Source: Alphaproteobacteria bacterium (GTDB lineage: Bacteria; Pseudomonadota; Alphaproteobacteria; Micavibrionales; Micavibrionaceae). From it: a DNA stretch of 64,000 bases. The stretch's first letter is position 1. Each line of letters begins with the position of its first letter. The DNA lies in the NCBI GenBank assembly GCA_030427385.1, contig JAUHWR010000001.1:1732042-1796041 (forward strand), given 5' to 3'. The position numbers and the translations under genes were made by a program. Under the pieces are notes generated by a model that was not told the origin of the DNA, did not search any database, and saw only the letters and a program-made list of their open reading frames with translations. Below, one piece after another: positions 28,249-36,883 of the stretch.

Positions 28249-28956
28249 TTATCTGCCATATAAATTCTGAAATCCCTTCGTGACTTTATCAATCATCGAC
28301 GGATCTTTTTCTTTCCAATATTCTGGCTTACGCATCATGGAATAAAGCTCGTTTTCCGATACGGACGCCTTAACCTCGGCGCGCGGTGATGGCATGGCAT
28401 CCTTCGCCTCTCCGCCCATCATCTTATACAGGGCCATTACCCCCTCATAAGATCCCGCAAGTCCGGTTAAAACATCGGCCGGTAAATTCTTCTTACCGAA
28501 AGTCAATAATTGCTGAGATACTTCGCGCCACTTTTCTTCGCCGCCGAAATGGTCTTTTAAACGTGCTAACTGTCGCTCAGCTTCAAATTCTGCTGCCACA
28601 TCCAAAATCATTGGAATCATGCGCTCTGCCGCTAAATCATAAACTTCTTGGGCTTGTTCTTGATTAAATCCTTTTTGATGCAACCGTGCATTGATCTCGG
28701 TATCCGGCTCAAATAAACCATGCGCACATTCGATACAATAATCCTCGGCATGATCCGGTGCATGTGATCCACGCGCCGATAATTTCTTCTCCAGCGCCAA
28801 ATATGATTTTAATAAGCTATCGACGCGGATTTCTCCCGTTTCTGGATTCTTGAACTTTTCCGGCACTTTCAAACCAGAGTCAGGACTTTGTTCCTGTGGT
28901 GCAGGATGGGTCATTTGCGACTCGCCTGAACCGGATAATAAATTTTCTGTTGTCAT
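28249..28956 (-). CDS. Phage capsid scaffold/assembly protein-like
   Basis: Between portal and capsid; VPEKFKNPETGEIRVDSLLKSYLALEKKLS, C-terminal basic helix. Confidence 0.75.
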   Translation of the reverse strand: MTTENLLSGSGESQMTHPAPQEQSPDSGLKVPEKFKNPETGEIRVDSLLKSYLALEKKLSARGSHAPDHAEDYCIECAHGLFEPDTEINARLHQKGFNQEQAQEVYDLAAERMIPMILDVAAEFEAERQLARLKDHFGGEEKWREVSQQLLTFGKKNLPADVLTGLAGSYEGVMALYKMMGGEAKDAMPSPRAEVKASVSENELYSMMRKPEYWKEKDPSMIDKVTKGFQNLYGR

Positions 28957-28986
28957 GGATTTTTCTCCTTAAGGTTAAAAGTAATA

Positions 28987-30486
28987 TTAAATGATGTCTG
29001 CTTGTGCGTCCGCCGCATATGCCGCAAGCGCCTCGGGGTTGCGAATTAAATTTCCCGGCACACCCAGCGCCTCACCCAAAAATCTGGCGGCGGCATTCAA
29101 ATCAACGGACTCGCTCGCCCCCATGGCGATGGCGCTATTGATCCAACTTAATGTATTTTGCACATTGCCCTGTGATTGGGCACGCGCCAGCGGCGATCTG
29201 TAATCGATCATCACGCTACGTCCATCAATCAATAAATCGGGCACCTCTCCGCGCCGCCTCAAAATGCTATAGGCTTTTTGAATTAAGGGCGTTAAAAACT
29301 CTGATTGTAACCTGCCATAGGTTGCCCCGAGTAATAACGCCATCTCGCTTGATCTCTCCAACACTTCGGTTGCGGTCATGCGCGGGCTGTTTACAGGCGC
29401 CAGCTTATCCGCCAGCAAGGCATGACGGATACGGGTGCGTAAATCTTCCAATACAATCTGGGATACATCAAATCGCCCCGGCATTTCCAACGGCGATAAC
29501 CCCTTTGATCCCACCGCTTTGGGAATAATTGCGCCGGGCGTCAGCTCAATATTGGCGGGATTAAGAACCCCGTCATCATCCGCCTGCCATATCCCCGATA
29601 CGGCTATGGAAGCATTTTTTAAAATCAGCTCCACCACCTTATTCGCGGTTTTAATATCGGGCAGCGCCTTCATGATTGGTGATCGTCCATAAATCTCGCC
29701 CGGCGATTTTTGCCATCTGAAATTAATCACCGGCGATATCGGCAATTTTAAATCCAATAACTCACTATTCAGACCATCTTCATTTAATATCGCATAATAA
29801 CGCGCCCCACCCGATGCTAACGGCAAAATGGATTCAAGCACAGAAAACGTTGCCTGCGGATCTTTACGCCCGCTCTGAAGAATGCGCGGCAGGATTTCCG
29901 CAAAGGCATAACGCGCTTGTAATTGCGCCAAGGTTAATGACAATTCCCGAAATGTCCCGTCCAGTAACCCGCTCTCCCCCTCTTCCAAGGCTATACTGGA
30001 AAGCGGGGAAGCGGTGAATCGAAATGCCGAAAAATTCCCCGGTGCGGTTTCTTCAAAAAACAGCGATGCCGTTCCCCCAACGATTAAATCCAGAAAACAC
30101 TGATGCACTTCCACCGCAAAATTACTACGATCAAAATGTGCATGTAACGCCTTCCCGGCCTTTTCCAAAACATCCGATAACGCTGCCGCCTCCCCTTCCG
30201 ACAAAGCCGGACCGGGTTTTAACCCGAACCACTGTGTCCATGGCGGGGTCAAATTACCCAGCATACTTGCCGCCAATTGATCCGCGGCATCCATTGCCGT
30301 GGCATCATAAATTTGTTCGGTACGTATGCCGCCGCTTTGATAGGAATGATAAAAATCCCCTCGTTGCGGCAGGGCATGGTCATAACAATCCTGCCATGTG
30401 GGAATCCAGCTTTCGCGGCGCTCTTTCGCGCGCGCATGACGGCTCAGGATGCCGATGACATCCGGTGTTTCTTCTTCATAATTCAT
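28987..30486 (-). CDS. Portal / head-tail connector protein (T7 gp8-type)
   Basis: RRESWIPTWQDCYDHALPQRGDF; DQLAASMLGNLTPPWTQWFGLKPG; NSPRMTATEVLERSSEMALLLGATYGRLQSEFLTPLIQKAYSILRRRG. Confidence 0.92.
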   Translation of the reverse strand: MNYEEETPDVIGILSRHARAKERRESWIPTWQDCYDHALPQRGDFYHSYQSGGIRTEQIYDATAMDAADQLAASMLGNLTPPWTQWFGLKPGPALSEGEAAALSDVLEKAGKALHAHFDRSNFAVEVHQCFLDLIVGGTASLFFEETAPGNFSAFRFTASPLSSIALEEGESGLLDGTFRELSLTLAQLQARYAFAEILPRILQSGRKDPQATFSVLESILPLASGGARYYAILNEDGLNSELLDLKLPISPVINFRWQKSPGEIYGRSPIMKALPDIKTANKVVELILKNASIAVSGIWQADDDGVLNPANIELTPGAIIPKAVGSKGLSPLEMPGRFDVSQIVLEDLRTRIRHALLADKLAPVNSPRMTATEVLERSSEMALLLGATYGRLQSEFLTPLIQKAYSILRRRGEVPDLLIDGRSVMIDYRSPLARAQSQGNVQNTLSWINSAIAMGASESVDLNAAARFLGEALGVPGNLIRNPEALAAYAADAQADII

Positions 30487-30533
30487 GTGATTTCTTCTTT
30501 TTGTAAATTTAAAGGAGGTTAAGCGGTATTGCC

Positions 30534-30860
30534 TTACTCGCCCAATAACGTCTTTCGTGCGGGGATCAGATCATTCGCACTTAATAATCCGCGAAATCCG
30601 GTTTGGATTGTGCCCGAAATCCCGCGACCACGACGCAATAAATCATTAATACGCACGGCGCTCTCATTATTACCTTGAACCGGCGTACTAACCCCGCCCC
30701 CGTTATTATTCTCTTTTGGGGCTGCCGGCGCGGCGGGGGGCGTAATTGACGCTGCTTTGTCTTGGTCACTTGATACAGATGACTGCACATATACAATCTG
30801 CGGCGCAGACGGGCTTTGCACAGCCTGCGGTACCTTTGGGCGCGATGTTAATGATCCCAT
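30534..30860 (-). CDS. Small phage minor structural protein
   Basis: 108 aa upstream of portal; RRGRGISGTIQTGFRGLL C-terminal motif resembling small podovirus proteins. Confidence 0.55.
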   Translation of the reverse strand: MGSLTSRPKVPQAVQSPSAPQIVYVQSSVSSDQDKAASITPPAAPAAPKENNNGGGVSTPVQGNNESAVRINDLLRRGRGISGTIQTGFRGLLSANDLIPARKTLLGE

Positions 30861-30898
30861 AATATATTCCTTCTTTAGTTATAAATTATTCGTTGGGA

Positions 30899-31381
30899 CT
30901 AAACCCCCTGTTGCTGACGTTCCAGATAACGGAATAACTGATACGGCGTAAGAACCCGCATCTTACGCACGCCAATCATGCGCTTGACCGCTTCCACGCA
31001 CGTAAAAAATGCGGGCGGCAAGGATTTTTTCTTATAGAACGGGGCGCGCACAGGCACGACCTTTAATCCCCGCGCTGTTAACCATTGCGGTAAATCAAAT
31101 GTGGCGGGTATCTGATGATGGACTGACAACTCCAGCTTGTGTGCCAAAGGATCACACGTGACCCATTTTGCGCCGTCATTCATAACTGTATAACAATGGC
31201 GAAATCCCTTACGAAATATCATCTTTATCCAACGGATGTCACTCTCTCCGCTAAACACAACCCAGAGCTGTTTTGGCTCATTTTGTGTCAATATAGTATC
31301 GTTATTTATATGATTTGATGTTGTCATGTCTCTCTCCGTTTTTGATAAAAATAAATGGGGGTAATCGTGTTTTTGGCTCAT
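30899..31381 (-). CDS. Conserved hypothetical protein at head of phage cluster
   Basis: 160 aa; FSGESDIRWIKMIFRKGFRHCYTVMNDGAKWVTCDPLAHKLEL; overlaps upstream gene by 4 bp. Confidence 0.6.
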   Translation of the reverse strand: MSQKHDYPHLFLSKTERDMTTSNHINNDTILTQNEPKQLWVVFSGESDIRWIKMIFRKGFRHCYTVMNDGAKWVTCDPLAHKLELSVHHQIPATFDLPQWLTARGLKVVPVRAPFYKKKSLPPAFFTCVEAVKRMIGVRKMRVLTPYQLFRYLERQQQGV

Positions 31382-31815
31382 TTGCGCGTCTCATATATGT
31401 GAACATGGTCTATCCAATTGGACTCACGCAGTGGGCGCGGCGCAACGATGCCTTTATCGATTAAAACCTCTTCAATTCTGTCCAAAGCTTCGTGCCAAAT
31501 ACGATGCGCCCGCACTTCTTTCGGACGCCGGCGATCCGGCGGGCATGACCGCATGCCGTAATGTTTTAAAACCTGTATGTGATCCATTAATAAACGCCGA
31601 TGGCGATATAGCTTATCCACGACTTTCAGAACATCAATCGGCTCACAAGGGCGCGGCGTTGTGGCCATACCGGCGGTAAAACGTGCTCCCTCTGCCCGGG
31701 CACGCTGCGCAGATAAAAACCAGAACCATGCGGCTTCCGCGCTATCAAATAATTCATATGTCACATCTTCGGTTGCCCGCATAACAGGACGTTGATAAGT
31801 ATCGATATATCGCAT
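31378..31815 (-). CDS. Conserved hypothetical protein, first gene of phage cluster
   Basis: 145 aa; MRYIDTYQRPVMRATEDVTYELFDSAEAAWFWFLSAQRARAEGARF. Confidence 0.65.
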   Translation of the reverse strand: MRYIDTYQRPVMRATEDVTYELFDSAEAAWFWFLSAQRARAEGARFTAGMATTPRPCEPIDVLKVVDKLYRHRRLLMDHIQVLKHYGMRSCPPDRRRPKEVRAHRIWHEALDRIEEVLIDKGIVAPRPLRESNWIDHVHIYETRK

Positions 31816-31876
31816 GAGATTTGACCCTTTGTGAACTTATTGACTTGACGGAGGAACCTTTACACTTGACGCAACT

Positions 31877-31891
31877 GTTCCGTTTATGTTC
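31877..31891. promoter_or_regulatory. LexA (SOS) box 1
   Basis: GTTC-cgtttat-GTTC, a perfect alphaproteobacterial LexA consensus, at the predicted +1 of the leftward promoter. Confidence 0.8.
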
Positions 31892-31893
31892 CT

Positions 31894-31923
31894 ATTATTC
31901 TCACATCACAAAGAACAAGTCAA
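31894..31923 (-). promoter_or_regulatory. Putative sigma70-type promoter of the phage cluster
   Basis: Minus-strand TTGACT (31923-31918), N18, AATAAT (31899-31894). Confidence 0.6.
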
Positions 31924-31927
31924 GAAC
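31913..31927. promoter_or_regulatory. LexA (SOS) box 2
   Basis: GAAC-aagtcaa-GAAC (minus strand GTTC-ttgactt-GTTC), overlapping the -35 TTGACT. Confidence 0.8.
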
Positions 31928-32052
31928 AAAATAAGAATATTTTCCTATTTATTATAAATTATTTTGGCATGTCTCCGGAAGTGGCTTCTATCAATGGGTT
32001 TGAACAATCATTAAATTATCAAGTTGTCGTCATGCATAATTCTGGCTACGTT

Positions 32053-32685
32053 ATGTCCAAGGATATTCTTACAGGCTCCCTTATTGTGTTCTCACTGGTT
32101 CTGATTGCGGCAATGTCGCCGGGGCCGGATCTATTGATTGTATTGCGCAATGCTCTGGGCGCGGGGCGGCAATCGGGTCTTTATACAGCTATGGGAATTG
32201 CTGTGGCGATTTATATCCACGTCGCTTATTCTATGCTTGGCATTGCGCTGATTATTTCCCAATCGATCATACTTTTTAACATCGTAAAATATGCTGGCGC
32301 GGCTTACCTTGTATGGCTTGCCTATAAAGCTTTCAAATCAAAAGGCTGGAATGTCCATGCCGAACATGCACAAAACCCCGAAAAAACATTTATACAATCC
32401 TTCTCCCAAGGCTTCATCACCAATGCTCTAAATCCCAAAGCGACCTTATTTTTTCTGGCGCTCTTCACTCAAATCATGGAGCCATCAACACCGCTTCTTA
32501 TACAATTTTGGTATGGGTCAATATGTGCCATGACTGCACTTTGCTGGTTTTCGATTGTGGCGGTTTGCCTTACACATGCCCCCATCCGCGCACGCCTTGC
32601 CGCTGCCTCAATCTGGATTGACCGCCTGACAGGCATCGCCTTCATCGCGCTCGCCGCCCGCATATCTCTCTCCAAAATAAATTAA
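32053..32685 (+). CDS. LysE/RhtB-family translocator
   Basis: AAMSPGPDLLIVLRNALGAGRQSGLYTAMGIA; start Met29 of ORF 31969 fits the family N-terminus. Confidence 0.88.
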   Translation: MSKDILTGSLIVFSLVLIAAMSPGPDLLIVLRNALGAGRQSGLYTAMGIAVAIYIHVAYSMLGIALIISQSIILFNIVKYAGAAYLVWLAYKAFKSKGWNVHAEHAQNPEKTFIQSFSQGFITNALNPKATLFFLALFTQIMEPSTPLLIQFWYGSICAMTALCWFSIVAVCLTHAPIRARLAAASIWIDRLTGIAFIALAARISLSKIN

Positions 32686-32731
32686 CTAGGGACAGTCACT
32701 TTTCTCACAAAAGTGACTGTCCCTAGTTAAT
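32681..32731. repeat. REP-type perfect palindrome, copy C
   Basis: attaactagggacagtcactttt-ctcac-aaaagtgactgtccctagttaat, 23-bp arms. Confidence 0.92.
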
Positions 32732-32778
32732 GCAAAAATTTTCTTGTCTATCTTTTTATCCGCGCTACACTCTTAGGT

Positions 32779-34296
32779 ATGACACTGACATTCAAATTTT
32801 CAAAAAATCCCCCTAAATCCGTTGATGCCCTGATTGCGATCTGTGATTCATCCAAAAAATTACCGGAAACGCTTAAAACGCTTGATAAAGAACTTAAGGG
32901 ATACATAACAGACTCTCTAAAAAACAGTGACGCATTTGAGGGCAAGGCCAAACAATCCCTAATATTATCTCTACCTAAAAATGCATTGGCGAAAAATCTT
33001 GTCCTAATCGGGATTGGTGAACATAAAAAGCTGACGACACTTGCCGCGGATAATATTGGCGGGAAATTGTATATGGCGCTGGATGGTTTAAAGATTAAAT
33101 CCGCGGCGCTATTCTCTGATGCCAAATCCGCTTTGGATGGCGATATGCTTGCCGCGCATTTGGCACATGGCATGGAATTGCGCTCATATAAATTTGATAA
33201 ATACCGCCCCAAAAAAGATGATGATAAAACCCCTAAGAATATAACGATCAATGTCATCACTGATCTGGCAACACAAGCCAAGAAACAGTTCGATCACCTA
33301 CATAGCGTTTCGAGCGGCGTATTCCTTGCACGTGATTTAGTTAATGAGGTACCAAATGTCCTCTACCCCGAAAGCTACGCAGAAATCATCAAAACGGAGC
33401 TAACCCCGCTTGGTGTCAAAGTCGAAATTCTTGATGCAAAGAAAATGGAAAAAATGGGCATGGGCGCAATTATGGCGGTTGGACAGGGATCGATCCGCCC
33501 GCCCTGCATGGTCATCATGAGCTGGAACGGTTCCGGTCAAAAAATGAATAAACCACTTGGTTTTGTCGGTAAAGGCGTGACCTTTGATACTGGCGGTATT
33601 TCGCTTAAACCTGGCGAAGGCATGGATGAAATGAAGTTGGATATGGGCGGCTCCGCCGCGGTTGTCGGGCTCATAAAATCACTTGCCCTGCAAAACGCCA
33701 AAAAAGACGTGGTCGGCATTGTCGGTTTGGCGGAAAATATGCCATCCCATAATGCATATCGCCCCGGTGATGTCATCAAAAGCTATAGCGGCAAACATGT
33801 CGAGGTTTTAAATACTGACGCCGAAGGGCGCTTGGTGCTTGCCGATTGCCTGACTTATATTCAAGAAAAGTACGATCCGGCGTTTGTAATTGATCTTGCC
33901 ACCTTGACCGGTGCTATCATTGTGGCACTGGCATCCGAATTTTCCGGTGTGTTCGTCAATGATGATAAACTCTGGGACGGATTAAATGAAGCCGGAACAC
34001 GTACAGGCGAAAAAGTTTGGCGCATGCCGCTGGATGAATTTTATCGCAAAAACGTCGAAAGTGATATCGGCGATGTCCGCAATCTCGCCAAAAATGGACG
34101 CGCCGGCGGCGCCTGCACTGCCGCTGCCTTTATAGAGGCCTTCATTGATGAAGGTCGCCCCTGGTCACATATTGATATTGCGGGCACGGCTATGTATGGC
34201 GGATCCTACGGCAAATCCGAATTCGATCTCGGCCCAAAGGGGGCAACCGGCGTGGGTGTACGTCTGTTGGAGGAATTCGTGAGCAAGTGGAAATAA
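32779..34296 (+). CDS. pepA: Leucyl aminopeptidase
   Basis: VGKGVTFDTGGISLKPGEGMDEMKLDMGG; NTDAEGRLVLADCLTY. Confidence 0.95.
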   Translation: MTLTFKFSKNPPKSVDALIAICDSSKKLPETLKTLDKELKGYITDSLKNSDAFEGKAKQSLILSLPKNALAKNLVLIGIGEHKKLTTLAADNIGGKLYMALDGLKIKSAALFSDAKSALDGDMLAAHLAHGMELRSYKFDKYRPKKDDDKTPKNITINVITDLATQAKKQFDHLHSVSSGVFLARDLVNEVPNVLYPESYAEIIKTELTPLGVKVEILDAKKMEKMGMGAIMAVGQGSIRPPCMVIMSWNGSGQKMNKPLGFVGKGVTFDTGGISLKPGEGMDEMKLDMGGSAAVVGLIKSLALQNAKKDVVGIVGLAENMPSHNAYRPGDVIKSYSGKHVEVLNTDAEGRLVLADCLTYIQEKYDPAFVIDLATLTGAIIVALASEFSGVFVNDDKLWDGLNEAGTRTGEKVWRMPLDEFYRKNVESDIGDVRNLAKNGRAGGACTAAAFIEAFIDEGRPWSHIDIAGTAMYGGSYGKSEFDLGPKGATGVGVRLLEEFVSKWK

Positions 34297-34495
34297 ATGA
34301 TCAAAATTGCAGAAAACCAACCTGTAGTGTCTCAAGAAATTAATAGGGCTTTGTAATTTAGGTTGGGCCGGCGGACGCCACACAACAATATTTGATTTAA
34401 ATATAGATTTGAAATAAATACTGCTGCCAAAAAAGTATCTTTAAATTCATACGTCATTAAAAGGCGCGCCAGCAACGTAGTAATTAAAAACTACT

Positions 34496-35515
34496 CTAAT
34501 CATTTGGCAACATTGTCTCGTCTTTGGAATCGATCTTCTTATCCTCGGTTTCGGGATCATCGGCGGACATGATAAATTGCGGCGGTAAGGGTCCTTCAAT
34601 TAGTGCTTTTTCAGGGACGTTATCTACAGATTGCTGACTATCTGATGTCTCTACATTCGGCGGGGATGAATTCTTGTAATATATCAATTGCGGATCGGTC
34701 GGGTCTATATCATTGGCTTCAAACGCCTCTTTGATGGCTTGAACGGCGCGGGCGCGGGAAATTGTTTCTTCAGATTTTTCTGATGATATCCACCAACGTA
34801 TTTTGATCCCGAGCGAAGTTGATCCCAAATCCCAGCATAAAACCTGCGGGGCGGGGTCTTTGATAATTTCTTCGATTGGCATAAGTGCATTTTGAATAAT
34901 CTGGCTGATGCGGCGCACCGGATAATCGTAACCGACGGTTACATCCAGCTCCATACGGCGCTTAGGCTGGGAGGTATTGATTGTCACCATATTGGTATAA
35001 ATCTGGGTATTCGGCACCACAATATCGCGCCCATCATAGGTACGAATAATGGTGGCGCGCGGTTCGATGCGTCGCACCGTGCCTTCGGCAACGCCGACTT
35101 TAATTTGATCCCCGCGCCGAAAAGGAAGCCTGAGCAAAATCAACAAACCCGCCAACCAGTTTTGCAAAATATCCTTAAACGCAAAACCAATCGCCAGCGA
35201 CCCAATACCTAAACTTGCAATTAAATCACCCGGATTAAGCGAGGGAGTAATAATCGTCAGTGCGATCAGCCCACCAAATATAATCAATCCCCAAAATCCG
35301 AAATCGGATAAAATATTTCCCAAATCAACGCGGTCCCGCCGTGAAAAATAGGAAGCAATTAAACGCGACGTGGCATAGGCAACCACCCCGAACAGCAGCA
35401 AAATAATAATTGCGACAATGATGTTCGGCAACATTTCATAAAAATCAATAATCCAGCCTTCCACCGTTTGATAGGTTAAACTTAAGCCGCTCGATATTTT
35501 ATTAGTTTGGGTCAT
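34496..35515 (-). CDS. Mechanosensitive ion channel (MscS family)
   Basis: GSLAIGFAFKDILQNWLAGLLILLRLPFRRGDQIKV; VVPNTQIYTNMV. Confidence 0.92.
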   Translation of the reverse strand: MTQTNKISSGLSLTYQTVEGWIIDFYEMLPNIIVAIIILLLFGVVAYATSRLIASYFSRRDRVDLGNILSDFGFWGLIIFGGLIALTIITPSLNPGDLIASLGIGSLAIGFAFKDILQNWLAGLLILLRLPFRRGDQIKVGVAEGTVRRIEPRATIIRTYDGRDIVVPNTQIYTNMVTINTSQPKRRMELDVTVGYDYPVRRISQIIQNALMPIEEIIKDPAPQVLCWDLGSTSLGIKIRWWISSEKSEETISRARAVQAIKEAFEANDIDPTDPQLIYYKNSSPPNVETSDSQQSVDNVPEKALIEGPLPPQFIMSADDPETEDKKIDSKDETMLPND

Positions 35516-35555
35516 ATCCTCTAAACAGTTGAAATGTCTAAATAGTTCACGCCCC

Positions 35556-35588
35556 CATAAAAAAAAGCGCCATATGGCGCTTTTTATC
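35556..35588 (-). terminator. Terminator hairpin between mscS and lipoprotein gene
   Basis: aaaaaaaagcgccatatggcgctttttat (bidirectional). Confidence 0.7.
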
Positions 35589-35609
35589 TTGAATTATTGT
35601 TGCCACAAA

Positions 35610-36014
35610 TTACATACAGCCTTTACCCTGTGCCAATCCCAATAATTGGTTGCGGCGATTAGTTGCGGCTTGCGCTTGTTGTTGTTGTGTTTGAACCTGT
35701 GCATTTGTAAATGTAGATGCAATATTACCAAAGCTTCCGAGTAGCGGAACACTTGATCCGGCGCCGCCCCATATTGCTGCATTTTGTGCCACGCCCACAC
35801 CGGCATTTGTCATTTGTGCACTGGTTTGCGCGCCGCCTGCGGCGGTGATGATTTGGTCTAATTGCGCAAATTCATTCTGTATCTCAGCGCAGCTCATTTG
35901 CGAATCAGAAGGCATTAATCCGTTTGGAATCGCCGCCGTTGTGGTTCCTGTTGTTTGACATGCTCCCAACATGCAAATAAATGGTAATGCCAATAAAGAT
36001 GTTTTTAAATTCAT
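35610..36014 (-). CDS. Hypothetical lipoprotein
   Basis: MNLKTSLLALPFICMLGACQTTG lipobox; start Met22 of the ORF. Confidence 0.7.
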   Translation of the reverse strand: MNLKTSLLALPFICMLGACQTTGTTTAAIPNGLMPSDSQMSCAEIQNEFAQLDQIITAAGGAQTSAQMTNAGVGVAQNAAIWGGAGSSVPLLGSFGNIASTFTNAQVQTQQQQAQAATNRRNQLLGLAQGKGCM

Positions 36015-36143
36015 AATATGTTTCCCTAAGTTAAAATAGTCATACTTGGAGATAAAATATTTTCCATTTCTAGACAAGATAATTTCTATAAAAAAAGGGA
36101 AATAATGAAATTATGTCTGTATTTTCTGTTATAATAGCCTGAT

Positions 36144-36848
36144 ATGACGATCATTCGTAAACCATCACCGAATTTCAATGAACGGGCGGATCATCAACGC
36201 CCCTCATACATTATTTTGCACTATACAGGTATGCGTAGCTTATCAGATGCTCTGGCGCGTTTAACCGACCCCGACAGTCACGTCAGCGCGCATGCAACCA
36301 TTGATAAGGACGGCGCGATTTACGATCATGTTCACCCCGATAAACGCGCATGGCATGCGGGGAAATCCTATTGGCGCGGGATTACGGACATGAATTCGGC
36401 ATCAATAGGCATTGAAATTGAAAATGGCGGGCATGAACATGGCTATACCCCCTTTCCCGAAGATCAAATCCTTGCCGTCACGCATTTGGTGCAAAAATTA
36501 ATGGGGATCTATGATATTCCATCCGACCATGTTCTTGCCCATTCCGACATAGCCCCCGATCGCAAACAAGATCCCGGCGAGTTATTTCCGTGGGCCTTGC
36601 TCGCCGCGAACGGCATAGGCACGTGGCCCGCGCCAAATGAAGATGATTTTGCAACTGTTAAAGACTGGGATTTGGACGCGTACACCGCCGCCGCGCGCAG
36701 CTTTGGATATGATCCGTCATGCGGTTATGAATTTGTTCTACGCGCCTTTGAACGCCGCTATGCCCCTGAATTGATTTTGGGCACATCCCAAGACGAAACC
36801 CTGGCACGCGCACGACTTGCCTGTTTACTGCGCTTAATAAAAAGATAG
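36144..36848 (+). CDS. N-acetylmuramoyl-L-alanine amidase (Amidase_2)
   Basis: YIILHYTGMRSLSDALARLTDPDSHVSAHATIDKDGAIYDHV; ILAHSDIAPDRKQDPGELFPW. Confidence 0.92.
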   Translation: MTIIRKPSPNFNERADHQRPSYIILHYTGMRSLSDALARLTDPDSHVSAHATIDKDGAIYDHVHPDKRAWHAGKSYWRGITDMNSASIGIEIENGGHEHGYTPFPEDQILAVTHLVQKLMGIYDIPSDHVLAHSDIAPDRKQDPGELFPWALLAANGIGTWPAPNEDDFATVKDWDLDAYTAAARSFGYDPSCGYEFVLRAFERRYAPELILGTSQDETLARARLACLLRLIKR

Positions 36849-36883
36849 AAATCCCCCCCCAAACACGATATAACGACATCTAT

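Larger units (their letters stand above)
16078..31815 (-). mobile_element. T7-type podovirus structural/packaging/lysis cluster lacking replication and integration genes (prophage remnant or domesticated GTA-like element)
   Basis: Portal-scaffold-capsid-tail A-tail B-internal-spike-TerS?-TerL-lysin-holin on one strand; no integrase, repressor, RNAP, DNAP or primase ORF seen. Confidence 0.88.

Noticed and set aside
16078-31815. Ordinary integrated prophage or tailocin
   Set aside because: No integrase, repressor or att-like repeats next to a tRNA argues against a standard prophage. Capsid, portal and terminase are all present, so a headless tailocin does not fit.
31833-31857. GAAC tetramers at 31833 and 31854 as a third LexA site
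   Set aside because: Spacing is GAAC-N17-GAAC rather than N7, so not a LexA box by the established consensus.
34297-34495. Noncoding gap between pepA and mscS as a possible ncRNA
   Set aside because: Convergent intergenic sequence with no clear conserved RNA motif or strong stem visible by eye.
36851-36860. C-homopolymer run upstream of rnpB
   Set aside because: Short tract after the amidase stop codon; no regulatory motif recognised and could be ordinary sequence or sequencing-sensitive.
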